A stretch of 13,954 nucleotides of DNA from the NCBI GenBank assembly GCA_023429855.1, contig JAEZDB010000221.1:1-13954 (forward strand), given 5' to 3'. This DNA is from Actinomycetes bacterium (GTDB lineage: Bacteria > Actinomycetota > Thermoleophilia > Solirubrobacterales > Solirubrobacteraceae). The notes under the pieces are model-generated. The model was given only the letters and a program-made list of their open reading frames with translations, was not told where the DNA came from and made no database searches. Positions 6,490-12,678 of the stretch are shown here, piece by piece (the stretch's first letter is position 1; every line of letters starts with the position of its first letter). The position numbers and the translations under genes are program-made.

Positions 6490-6684
6490 ATGCGTACGAC
6501 CGTGACCCTCGACGACGCGCTGCTCGCGAAGGCGCAGGCGCTGACGGGCACGAAGGAGCGGTCGGTCCTGTTGCGTGAGGCGCTGCAGGCGCTGGTTGAG
6601 CGTGAGAGCGCGCGGCGTCTGCAGCGCCTCGGCGGGTCCTTGCCGGACCTGACCGAGGCGCCGCGGCGTCGTCCGGCGGCGTGA
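6490..6684 (+). CDS. vapB: VapB-family antitoxin
   Basis: The product, 64 aa, begins MRTTVTLDDALLAKAQALTG, the hallmark of VapB antitoxins: a short beta-strand then helices forming a ribbon-helix-helix DNA-binding fold, followed by KERSVLLREALQALVERES. The tail (LGGSLPDLTEAPRRRP) is the segment that in this family wraps over and inhibits the VapC active site. Start codons also exist at 6481 (GTG) and 6484 (ATG) in frame; 6490 is preferred because the family consensus starts at that Met and a -10 box lies at leaderless distance. The stop overlaps the VapC start as GTGA, so the two are co-translated. Expected role: neutralise VapC and repress the operon through the adjacent palindrome. Confidence 0.9.
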   Translation: MRTTVTLDDALLAKAQALTGTKERSVLLREALQALVERESARRLQRLGGSLPDLTEAPRRRPAA

Positions 6685-7112
6685 TCCTCGTCGACACCAG
6701 CGTCTGGGTCGACCACCTGCGATCGTCCGACGAAGAGCTCGGCGACGCGCTGCTCGCCGGCGAGGTGCTGGTGCACCCGTGGATCCTCGGGGAGCTGGCA
6801 CTCGGTGGCATGCCGGCCGACGGCCCAGTGGCTGAAGCGCTGGCCGACCTGCCCGAAGCGCCCGTCGCGAGTACCGCCGAAGTGCTGGGGCTCATTGCGC
6901 GTCGCGGGCTCACGGGGCGCGGCATCGGCTACGTCGACGCGCACCTCATCGCGAGCGTGCTGTTGCAACCCGGCACGCGGCTGCTCACGCGCGATCGCCG
7001 CTTGCGCGAAGTCGCCGCAGAGTTCGCCATCGCCGCCTTAGGCGTCGCGGGCGCCGCGAACCGCCCCCAGGCTAAAAGAAAACATCTGTTTCTCTCTGTG
7101 CAAGACTGGTGA
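6681..7112 (+). CDS. vapC: VapC-family PIN-domain ribonuclease toxin
   Basis: This 143-aa PIN-domain protein is the toxin of a type II pair; VapC proteins cut tRNA or rRNA with Mg2+ and stop translation. The acidic metal-binding residues are all present: Asp5 (ILVDTSVWVDH), Glu38 (LGELALG), Asp86 (GYVDAHLIAS) and Asp105 (LTRDRRL). It starts with GTG at 6681 inside the vapB stop (GTGA), so its synthesis follows that of the antitoxin. After the usual family end near residue 122 there is an extra tail of about 20 residues (ending KHLFLSVQDW), encoded by a locally A/T-rich patch; it may be a drifted C-terminus overlapping the promoter of the next gene. The toxin is predicted intact and active. 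Confidence 0.93.
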   Translation: MILVDTSVWVDHLRSSDEELGDALLAGEVLVHPWILGELALGGMPADGPVAEALADLPEAPVASTAEVLGLIARRGLTGRGIGYVDAHLIASVLLQPGTRLLTRDRRLREVAAEFAIAALGVAGAANRPQAKRKHLFLSVQDW

Positions 7113-7154
7113 TCCCGGCCGCGGACTTGTCGTCCCCCGTGGCGCGGGACCGCC

Positions 7155-8036
7155 ATGCACCTGAACGTTCTCCGTCCTGCGCTGCGTCCGCACGCGCTGC
7201 CTTTTCAGCTCGGCCCGCGCGCTCGTCGTGCGGCACTTGCAGCCACGGCAGCGGCCGCTGCGCTGGGCTCCGTCGGCCTCGCGGCCGCTCCGGCCAACGC
7301 CGCCACCGGCCCCTATCGGGTGAGCTGGTCTGAGCCGGGCGACCTGCGCGACCACACCGTCTACCGGCCTGCGACGCCGGCGTCGATGAAGACGCCGGTG
7401 CTCGTGTGGGGCGAGGGCGGCTGCATTGGCAACGGCCTGGCCTACCAGGCGTTCCTCACCGAGATCGCGTCGCACGGGATCACCGTCGTCGCCAGCGGCG
7501 CGCCGTTCGGGTTCACGACCACGTCGGTAGCGATGATGGACCGCTCCGTCGACTGGGCGAAGGCCCGCAACGCCAAAGTCGGCGACAGCTACTACGGGCG
7601 CCTGATCGCTGACCGCGTCACCGCCGCCGGCCGCTCCTGCGGGGGCCTCGAGGCGTACGGGCTGGCGGCCAAGCGCAGCGAGGTCGCGGCCGTCGGGATC
7701 ATGAACAGCGGCCAGATCAGCCGCGACCAGAACCAGCTGAACCGCCAGAAGGCGCCGATCCTCTACGTGCTCGGCGGCTCCAGCGACGTGGCCTTCTCCA
7801 ACGGCGTGCGCGACTTCGACCTCATCCCGCAGACGCTGCCGGCGTTCTTGGCCTCCGGCAACCAAGGCCACTTCGGCACCTACTTCAACCAGAACGGCGG
7901 CAGCTACGCCCAGATCCTCAAGGACTGGATCCTCTGGCGGATCAACGGCGACACCACCGCCGCGCAGCGGTTCACGGGACCCAACTGCGGACTGTGCGTC
8001 ACGCCCGGCTGGACAGTGAAGCGCCGCAACCTCTAG
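7155..8036 (+). CDS. Secreted alpha/beta-hydrolase
   Basis: The 293-aa product starts with a long signal peptide: basic segment RPRARR-like, hydrophobic core AALAATAAAAALGSVGLAAA, probable cleavage after ANA (residue 49). The mature part has the alpha/beta-hydrolase features of a family known from secreted fungal and actinobacterial proteins: VWGEGGCIGNG with FLTEIASHGITVVASG downstream, the nucleophile elbow GRSCGG (Ser161), acid Asp211 in LGGSSDVAF and base His239 in GNQGHFGTY. Cys162 next to the nucleophile and Cys90, Cys278 and Cys281 could form disulphides outside the cell. It probably cleaves an ester, but the substrate cannot be named. The start has no strong ribosome binding site. It lies 42 bp after vapC but is functionally unrelated. 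Confidence 0.93.
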   Translation: MHLNVLRPALRPHALPFQLGPRARRAALAATAAAAALGSVGLAAAPANAATGPYRVSWSEPGDLRDHTVYRPATPASMKTPVLVWGEGGCIGNGLAYQAFLTEIASHGITVVASGAPFGFTTTSVAMMDRSVDWAKARNAKVGDSYYGRLIADRVTAAGRSCGGLEAYGLAAKRSEVAAVGIMNSGQISRDQNQLNRQKAPILYVLGGSSDVAFSNGVRDFDLIPQTLPAFLASGNQGHFGTYFNQNGGSYAQILKDWILWRINGDTTAAQRFTGPNCGLCVTPGWTVKRRNL

Positions 8037-8312
8037 CGGGCTCTGCGAGCCACGGGCGCAACCCGAATTCCAGAACGAGATTCCTAATCTCGTTCTGCAA
8101 CGGCGCCCGTGAGTTCGTAGTCTGGCGACCGTCGAGCCACCGCCCCGCTGCGCCCTCCAGCACCGCAGTTGGGCGGGACGCTCGACTTGTCTCACCAGGG
8201 CCCGTGATGCGGGCCGCTTCTCACGAAGGACCCCCCATGTCTCGACCGTCACGCCTCGGCGTGCGCTCGTCGCTGCGCCAACGCAGCGCAGCGCCGATCC
8301 GCAAGGGTGCCG
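8037..8312. other. Convergent intergenic region between hydrolase and histidine kinase
   Basis: Besides the compound hairpin (8051-8111) this stretch has a smaller stem GGCCCG/CGGGCC (8199-8204 and 8210-8215) with a TGATG loop. An AAGGA followed by ATG at 8237 opens a 48-codon frame that runs antisense into the kinase gene and is not accepted. Nothing else is recognised. Confidence 0.4.
8051..8111 (+). terminator. Compound hairpin downstream of the secreted hydrolase
   Basis: An outer 9-bp stem CACGGGCGC/GCGCCCGTG (8051-8059 and 8103-8111) encloses an inner perfect 12-bp stem CAGAACGAGATT/AATCTCGTTCTG (8071-8082 and 8086-8097) with a CCT loop; the inner stem grows by TT/AA across one mismatch. 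It starts 14 nt after the hydrolase stop and lies before the convergent kinase gene, so it probably ends transcription, possibly from both sides. No U-tract follows. Confidence 0.6.
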
Positions 8313-9458
8313 CTACGCCGGTTGGCGCGGCGCAGCCGGCAGCCGCACCGTCACGACGAGACCTCCCGCATCGCGGGCGCTGAGCCCGACCGACCCCGCG
8401 TGGGCCTCCGCCACGGCCTGCACGATCGACAGACCTAGCCCCGAGCCGGTGCCGTGGCGGCCGAGGCGCTCGAACGGCTGCAGCAGCCGGTCGACGTCGT
8501 CGGTCGGCACGCGCAGGCCGGTGTTGGTCACGCGCACGACCACTTCGTCGCCGCGTGGACCCAGTTCGACGACGGCGTCGACGGTGCCGCCCGGTTGGTT
8601 GTAGCGAATCGCGTTGTCGACGAGGTTCGCCACCAGGCGCCGCAGCAGCGCCGCGTCGCCGACCACGACGACCGCGGTCGCTCCTCCGCTAGCGCCGTCG
8701 GCGGGCCCCGCGTCGTCTGCGCGTGCGGTTGGCGACGGCGCCGCAAGGGTCACGGTCACGTCGGCCGCGGCGGCCGCGCGCTGGAGATCGCTCACCGCGA
8801 GCGCGGCAACCTCGCCGACGTCGACCTGGGCCCGGGTCAACAGCCCGCGCTGGCTGCGCGCCAGCAGCATCAGCGCCGCGAGCAGCTCGTCGAGCTCGTC
8901 GGCGCCGTCGATCACCCGCTCGCCCATCTTGCGCAGCTCGGCGATCGTGGCGGCGGGGTCGGCGAGGGTCACGTCGGCCTCGGTGCGGATCGCCGTCAGC
9001 GGGCTGCGCAGCTCGTGCGACGCGTTCGCGATGAACCGCCGCTGCGCCTCGATGCTCTCCTGAAAGCGGTCGAGCATCGCGTCGAACGTGTCGGCCAGCT
9101 CGCGCAGCTCGTCGTCGGGGCCGTCGAGGGCGATGCGGTCGCTGAGCTGGTCCTCCGAGGCGCGGCGGGCCGCTGCGGTCACCTCGGCGATCGGCGCGAG
9201 CAGGCGCCGGGCAGCCAGCCAGCCGAGTCCGCTGGCGACGAGCGTGGTGCCGAGCAGTGCCAGCGCGTACTTCCACGCGAGCTGACTGAGGATCGGGTCG
9301 GCGAGCCGCGCCGGGACGGTGCTGCGGACCTGGTCCGAGATCAGCACGTAGGAGACGAACAGCACGGCGGCCGTCGACACCGCGAACACGGCGACGAAGA
9401 TCGCCACGAGGCGGGTGCGCAGCGCGATGCGCGGCCGATGAGATTCCGTAGACGTCAA
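8313..9458 (-). CDS. Sensor histidine kinase of a two-component system
   Basis: The 381-aa membrane kinase partners with the response regulator just upstream. Order: TM1 about 17-40, a short extracytoplasmic loop of about 20 residues, TM2 about 64-84, a HAMP segment about 84-137, the dimerisation/phosphoacceptor helix with the H-box NASHELRSPLTAIRTE (His148), then the ATPase domain with N-box LVANLVDNAIRYN (275-287), F-box-like LQPFERLG and G2 box GTGSGLGLS (336-344). The G1 region reads VTNTGLRVP instead of DxGxG, a variant known in actinobacterial OmpR-partner kinases. An Ala/Asp/Gly-rich insert (240-262) interrupts the domain start. The tiny sensor loop suggests it senses membrane state or a partner. 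The only start before TM1 is TTG at 9458, 55 nt after the regulator stop, without a clear ribosome binding site, so the N-terminus is less certain. Confidence 0.92.
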   Translation of the reverse strand: MTSTESHRPRIALRTRLVAIFVAVFAVSTAAVLFVSYVLISDQVRSTVPARLADPILSQLAWKYALALLGTTLVASGLGWLAARRLLAPIAEVTAAARRASEDQLSDRIALDGPDDELRELADTFDAMLDRFQESIEAQRRFIANASHELRSPLTAIRTEADVTLADPAATIAELRKMGERVIDGADELDELLAALMLLARSQRGLLTRAQVDVGEVAALAVSDLQRAAAAADVTVTLAAPSPTARADDAGPADGASGGATAVVVVGDAALLRRLVANLVDNAIRYNQPGGTVDAVVELGPRGDEVVVRVTNTGLRVPTDDVDRLLQPFERLGRHGTGSGLGLSIVQAVAEAHAGSVGLSARDAGGLVVTVRLPAAPRQPA

Positions 9459-9513
9459 GGCGCCACAGCCTAAATCGGACTCGCCGCCGCGCGCGGGCGC
9501 GCGGACCCAGCCG

Positions 9514-10167
9514 TCAGACGCGGTAGCCGGCGCCGCGGACCGTCTCGATCGGCGATGGATCGCCGAGCTTCTTGCGCAGCGTCACGATCACCATGCGCAC
9601 GGTGTTGGTGAACGGGTCGACGTTCTCGTCCCACACGCGCTCGAGCAGCTGCTCGCTGGAGACGACACGCCCGTCGGCGGCCATCAGCTCGTGCAGCACG
9701 CCGAACTCCTTCAGCGACAGGTCGATCTCGACGCCCGCGCGGGTCACGAGGTGGCGGCCCGGATCAAGCTCGAGGTCGCCGCGCACCAGCACGCTGGGCT
9801 GGACTTCGCCCGAGCGGCGGGCGAGCGCGCCGATGCGCGCGACCAGCTCGGCGAACTTAAAGGGCTTGGCGAGGTAGTCGTCGGCGCCGAGCGCGAGGCC
9901 CTCGACGAGGTCGTCGGTGCCGCGGGCGGCCGTGAGCATCAAGATCTTCTGGTTCGGCTGCTCGGCGTTGATCGCACGGCACACGTCGTCGCCGTGCATC
10001 TTGGGCAGATCGCGGTCGAGCACGATCACGTCGTACGGGTTCACGCGGGCCTTGAAAAGGCCCTCCTGCCCGTCGGCGGCGACGTCGACTGCGGCGCCGG
10101 TGCGGCGCAGGCCGCGGGCGACCGCGTCAGCGACGACGGCCTGGTCTTCGACGACGAGGACGCGCAC
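9514..10167 (-). CDS. OmpR/PhoB-family response regulator
   Basis: This 217-aa regulator has a complete receiver domain (acidic Glu7-Asp8, phosphoacceptor Asp51 in VIVLDRDLP, Thr79, Lys101 in AKPF) and a C-terminal winged helix (about 127-217) with VSSEQLLERVWD, the recognition helix region TNTVRMVIVTLRKKL and the final wing ETVRGAGYRV. When phosphorylated by the kinase encoded next, it should bind tandem half-sites about 11 bp apart. Such a pair, TCTCAGG twice with 11-bp period, lies at 10526-10543 between this operon and the divergent esterase gene. The start is GTG at 10167, 3 nt after the stop of the preceding small gene, so the three genes form one operon. Confidence 0.97.
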   Translation of the reverse strand: MRVLVVEDQAVVADAVARGLRRTGAAVDVAADGQEGLFKARVNPYDVIVLDRDLPKMHGDDVCRAINAEQPNQKILMLTAARGTDDLVEGLALGADDYLAKPFKFAELVARIGALARRSGEVQPSVLVRGDLELDPGRHLVTRAGVEIDLSLKEFGVLHELMAADGRVVSSEQLLERVWDENVDPFTNTVRMVIVTLRKKLGDPSPIETVRGAGYRV

Positions 10168-10170
10168 GGA

Positions 10171-10461
10171 TCAGGTCTCGCGCGGGGAGCCGTCGCCGCC
10201 CGTCGTCTGGCTGCGCGACGTCTTGTGGTCGGGGCAGTCGACGTCGAGCCGCGGACCAGAGGTGGTCGACGGCGTGGTAGCCGACGGCGTCGCCGTCTCG
10301 TCTTGCGGCGTGAGGACCGGCGTCGTCGGGGCGACCTGGCGGCTTGCTGCCTGGAGGTCTTCGCCGAGGCTCGCCACGCCGGTGAGCGCGAAGCCGAGCG
10401 TCACCAGACCCGTGCCCACGAGGGCAGAGACGGTGATCGGTCCTTTGCGTTCGGCAAGCAC
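10171..10461 (-). CDS. Small one-TM protein in the two-component operon
   Basis: The 96-aa product has a short basic start (MLAERKG), one hydrophobic segment (about 9-32, ITVSALVGTGLVTLGFALTG), then a Thr/Pro/Ser-rich polar tail with a single Cys near residue 76. It is either a membrane-anchored protein with an exposed flexible tail or a secreted one. I do not recognise a family. It is first in the operon and ends 3 nt before the response regulator, so it may be an accessory that modulates the small-loop kinase. The GTG start at 10461 has no ribosome binding site, but TATGTT (10471-10476 on the reverse strand) lies 9 nt upstream, so a leaderless or near-leaderless transcript is likely. No in-frame ATG is available. 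Confidence 0.75.
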   Translation of the reverse strand: MLAERKGPITVSALVGTGLVTLGFALTGVASLGEDLQAASRQVAPTTPVLTPQDETATPSATTPSTTSGPRLDVDCPDHKTSRSQTTGGDGSPRET

Positions 10462-10525
10462 GGTCTACTGAACATAGCCGCGCTTTGGCGCCATCGCCCC
10501 CAGTTCGACGGGGTTTTGGACGAAC

Positions 10526-10543
10526 TCTCAGGGAAATCTCAGG
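10526..10543 (+). promoter_or_regulatory. Predicted response-regulator binding site (tandem TCTCAGG)
   Basis: TCTCAGG at 10526-10532 is repeated at 10537-10543, an exact 11-bp period that puts both copies on the same DNA face. This is the half-site spacing of OmpR/PhoB-family dimers. The repeat lies 42-59 bp upstream of the predicted esterase start point, next to a poor -35 region, which is where an activator would act. It is also 65-82 bp upstream of the two-component operon start, so autoregulation is possible. Confidence 0.65.
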
Positions 10544-10572
10544 AACGGCTGGCGGCGGCCCCCCGGCAGGGG

Positions 10573-10578
10573 TACGGT
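10573..10578 (+). promoter_or_regulatory. Predicted -10 box of the leaderless esterase transcript
   Basis: TACGGT fits TANNNT and ends 6 nt before the ATG at 10585. The -35 position (about 10550-10555, TGGCGG) has no consensus, which suggests dependence on an activator bound at the adjacent TCTCAGG repeat. Confidence 0.55.
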
Positions 10579-10584
10579 CCAGCG

Positions 10585-11559
10585 ATGTCCCCTCGGTCTC
10601 GTCCCATGACCTTCCTCGCCGGGCTGGCCGCGCTCGTGGCCGCGATCTTCGTCGCCGGCTGCAACGTGCCCGACCCGAAGGGCGACGCGCCGCTGCGCTA
10701 CCGCGACGCCGTGTTCGCGACCGTGAAGGAGACGCCGAACGTGCAGTACGGCGAGGCGCCCGGCAACGACGGCACGCCGCAGAAGCTGCTGCTCGACGTG
10801 TACGAGCCCGCCGGCGACACCGCCGCCAAGCGCCCCGCGATGCTGTGGATGCATGGCGGCGGCTTCTACTCGGGCACGCGGAAGGACAACTACATCGCCG
10901 AGCTGGCCCGCCGCTCGGCGAAGCGCGGCTACGTGTCGGTCTCGATCTCCTACCGGCTGCTCGCGGCGTTCACCTGCGGCGGCGAGGGCTCGGTCGAGTT
11001 CTGCGCCGACGCCGCCTTCGCTGCCTCCGACGACGAGCGCGCGGCGATCCGCTGGCTCCGCAAGAACGCCGACGCGCTGCGCATCGACACCAACCGGATC
11101 GCGATCGGGGGCGCCTCGGCCGGCGCCGTCAGCTCGCTGCTCGTCGGCGCGGCGCCCAACGGCTCGCCCGGCAACTCCGGCAACCCCGGCTTCTCCAGCG
11201 AGGTCAAGGCCGTCATCTCGATCTCCGGCGCGCTGCCCTTCAACGGCGTGTTCGGCGAGGGCGACGCGCCCGTGCTCTTCTGGCACGGCACCAAAGACAA
11301 CGTGGTCCCCTACAAGTGGGCCGTCGCCAACGTCGACTGGATGCAGGACAACGGCCCGATCGCGTTCCCGCACTTCGTCGGCGGCGCCGGCCATACCCCG
11401 GTCTCAGGCGACACCTTCGAAGACATGGACCGCCAGGCCCGCAACTTCCTCTATGTGATGCTCAGCCTCGGCGAGCTCAACGCCGGCGGCACCACGCCGC
11501 CGCGGACGTCGCCCCTGGCCCGCGCAACTGCGGCGGCCGTCGCCGAGGGCGCGCAGTAG
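10585..11559 (+). CDS. Carboxylesterase-type lipoprotein (alpha/beta-hydrolase)
   Basis: The 324-aa product begins with a lipoprotein signal: MSPRSRPMTFLAGLAALVAAIFVAGC, where Cys26 would be lipidated after VAG. The mature enzyme has the elements of the type-B carboxylesterase/BD-FAE-like fold: oxyanion-hole motif HGGGF (90-94), nucleophile elbow GGASAG (Ser178), acid Asp238 in HGTKDNVVP and base His270 in GGAGHTP. Cys131 and Cys139 may pair. It should be an ester hydrolase anchored outside the cytoplasmic membrane, with unknown substrate. The ATG at 10585 is chosen because the lipobox sits at the right distance and a -10 box lies 6 nt upstream; longer in-frame readings upstream run antisense through the two-component genes. 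It is divergent from the two-component operon and probably regulated by it. Confidence 0.95.
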   Translation: MSPRSRPMTFLAGLAALVAAIFVAGCNVPDPKGDAPLRYRDAVFATVKETPNVQYGEAPGNDGTPQKLLLDVYEPAGDTAAKRPAMLWMHGGGFYSGTRKDNYIAELARRSAKRGYVSVSISYRLLAAFTCGGEGSVEFCADAAFAASDDERAAIRWLRKNADALRIDTNRIAIGGASAGAVSSLLVGAAPNGSPGNSGNPGFSSEVKAVISISGALPFNGVFGEGDAPVLFWHGTKDNVVPYKWAVANVDWMQDNGPIAFPHFVGGAGHTPVSGDTFEDMDRQARNFLYVMLSLGELNAGGTTPPRTSPLARATAAAVAEGAQ

Positions 11560-11582
11560 CGCGGCGGCGACTTGCTCCGGCG

Positions 11583-11628
11583 GGATCGCGTCTGAAGGTC
11601 CCCACGCCCGCCACTTCAAACGCGATCC
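11583..11628 (+). terminator. Long hairpin after the esterase gene
   Basis: GGATCGCGTCTGAAG (11583-11597) and CTTCAAACGCGATCC (11614-11628) pair over 15 bp with one mismatched position, around a 16-nt loop. It begins 23 nt after the esterase stop. There is no U-tract. The position suggests a terminator of the tailless kind common in actinobacteria. Confidence 0.55.
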
Positions 11629-11675
11629 GACGCGGTGACCGATGAGTTTGTGGCGCGCGCGGCGTCTATTCGAGC

Positions 11676-11834
11676 ATGACCCTGATGCTTGACCGCCATC
11701 GCGCTGCGTTTGCCGCGCGCTGCCACCAGCGGCGCGTTCCGCAGCCCGCATTGAGTCGCCGCGACCGCCATATGGAGATCGCCGACCGCGCGGCCCGCGC
11801 CGCCGTCGAGGCTTGGCGCCCGGTGCGCGCCTGA
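11676..11834 (+). CDS. Possible 52-aa basic hypothetical protein
   Basis: A frame from ATG 11676 to TGA 11832-11834 encodes MTLMLDRHRAAFAARCQQRR... ending EAWRPVRA. It is strongly basic and Ala/Arg-rich, probably helical, with no recognised domain. Codons end mostly in G or C, as in real genes here, and it fits between two hairpins. No ribosome binding site is visible; TATTCG a few bases upstream is only a partial -10 match. It may be a small DNA- or RNA-binding protein or a chance frame. Confidence 0.38.
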   Translation: MTLMLDRHRAAFAARCHQRRVPQPALSRRDRHMEIADRAARAAVEAWRPVRA

Positions 11835-11844
11835 TCGTTCCCTC

Positions 11845-11897
11845 GCGAACGTGCCCGGTTTTCGGTTCACCCTGGACCCAAAACCGGGAACGTTCGC
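11845..11897. terminator. 18-bp-arm hairpin at the convergent gene junction
   Basis: GCGAACGTGCCCGGTTTT (11845-11862) and AAAACCGGGAACGTTCGC (11880-11897) pair over 18 bp with one mismatch, leaving a 17-nt loop. It lies 10 nt after the possible small gene and 28 nt beyond the stop of the converging proteasome-like gene. It may act as a terminator for both strands; a repeated extragenic element is the alternative. Confidence 0.55.
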
Positions 11898-11925
11898 CGC
11901 TGGACGCCGGTTGGGTCGGGTGCCA

Positions 11926-12630
11926 CTAACCGACGGCCCCAAGCTCGCCAAGCAGCTCCAGCTCGCGCAGGCGCCACAGCTCGACGGCGTCTGCCAGCGG
12001 GCCGTCGATCTCGTCGGAGCCCACGGCGTGGGCGCCGCGGGCGTCGACGACCGTGAGCTGGATCGGCGGACCGAGGTAGACCGCGGCGACGTCGATCGCG
12101 TCGGCCACCGCCCGGAACGCGAGCATCTTCGCCTGTTCGATCGTCATCGCTCCGGCGCCGTGGAGCGCGGCTTGACGCAGCGCGAGCTCGGCGAAGATGT
12201 CGCCGCTGCCAATCGAGGCATGCCGCGCGTGGAACTGGTGGTCGGCGCCCGTCCGCGGGATCGAGAGGATCTGCGGCCCGTCGCTGCCGTGCCAAGCGAA
12301 GACGCACGCGATCTCGGGCGCCAGGGCGCCGTCGACAGGCACGTGGTCGCGCAGCGCCTGCTGCTGGATCGGGATCACGGTGCGGACCAGCTCGCGCCGC
12401 ACCGCCGCAGCCGACGGCGCCTTCACCAACGCCAGCGACTCATCCAGCGCGCCCGCGACCGACTGCTGCAGCCCGACGGTCCCGGCACAGCCCCACGCCA
12501 GCCAGCCGCCCGCAGCGAAGAGCTTGCGCTGCGCCGCACGCGTCGGCTGCCCCGCGGCGTCGATCGTCGCCTGCCCGTCGGAGGCGAGCACGACGGCGTC
12601 TTGGCAGCGCAGCGCCAGGACGAGCGTCAT
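11926..12630 (-). CDS. Proteasome-type Ntn hydrolase (stand-alone beta-subunit-like peptidase)
   Basis: The 234-aa product resembles proteasome beta-type subunits and HslV/Anbu-like relatives. It starts MTLVLALRCQDAVVLASDGQAT: after removal of Met the N-terminal residue would be Thr, the catalytic nucleophile, without a propeptide. Asp18 (mature Asp17) in ASDGQ matches the conserved Asp17; Lys36 in QRKLF stands for the catalytic Lys33, and IGSGD (140-144) for the Ser129-Gly-Ser131 loop. GCAGTVG (47-53) follows the usual layout. Expected role: self-compartmentalising peptidase, possibly a homo-oligomer; no alpha subunit or ATPase is encoded nearby. The start at 12630 is set by the Ntn fold and by overlap with the stop of a short upstream frame (ATGA). 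It is preceded on the same strand by a YwgA/Panacea-like gene. Confidence 0.85.
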   Translation of the reverse strand: MTLVLALRCQDAVVLASDGQATIDAAGQPTRAAQRKLFAAGGWLAWGCAGTVGLQQSVAGALDESLALVKAPSAAAVRRELVRTVIPIQQQALRDHVPVDGALAPEIACVFAWHGSDGPQILSIPRTGADHQFHARHASIGSGDIFAELALRQAALHGAGAMTIEQAKMLAFRAVADAIDVAAVYLGPPIQLTVVDARGAHAVGSDEIDGPLADAVELWRLRELELLGELGAVG

Positions 12631-12678
12631 CGGTCGCGGACCGCCGCGTTCGACAGTCCTGGCGTCATCGGTCGCGGA
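12624..12678 (-). repeat. Duplicated operon junction (17-bp direct repeat)
   Basis: GCGTCATCGGTCGCGGA occurs at 12624-12640 and 12662-12678, 38 bp apart. Each copy carries an ATGA stop/start overlap on the reverse strand, and the sequence next to it encodes similar peptide ends (NSVFRDR and SNAAVRDR). The simplest reading is a tandem duplication of the end of the upstream gene. Confidence 0.8.
12627..12668 (-). CDS. 13-residue linker frame between the two genes
   Basis: ATG at 12668 overlaps the stop of the upstream gene (ATGA), reads MTPGLSNAAVRDR, and its own stop overlaps the ATG of the proteasome-like gene (ATGA). It probably has no function as a peptide but could pass terminating ribosomes on to the next start. 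Confidence 0.35.
   Translation of the reverse strand: MTPGLSNAAVRDR

Larger units (their letters stand above)
11560..11925. other. Region between esterase and proteasome-like genes
   Basis: This 366-bp stretch holds the hairpin at 11583-11628, the possible 52-aa gene and the 18-bp-arm hairpin at 11845-11897. No other gene or RNA is recognised. Confidence 0.5.

Noticed and set aside
7075..7095. AGAAA/TTTCT stem as a vapC terminator
   Set aside because: The stem is short, lies inside the vapC reading frame before the stop codon, and is more easily explained as an A/T-rich promoter patch for the next gene.
7038..8252. 404-codon reverse frame across the secreted hydrolase
   Set aside because: It is antisense to a gene with a signal peptide and a full catalytic triad, and has no recognisable domain.
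8237..8383. 48-codon forward frame (MSRPSRLGVRSS...) after AAGGA
   Set aside because: The SD-like sequence and small stem upstream are suggestive, but half of the frame is antisense to the 3-prime end of the kinase gene, the product is low-complexity Arg/Ala, and nothing supports expression.
10485..11645. 386-codon frame overlapping the esterase in another frame
   Set aside because: Extremely Arg/Ala-rich; the overlapping frame encodes a lipoprotein esterase with intact motifs.
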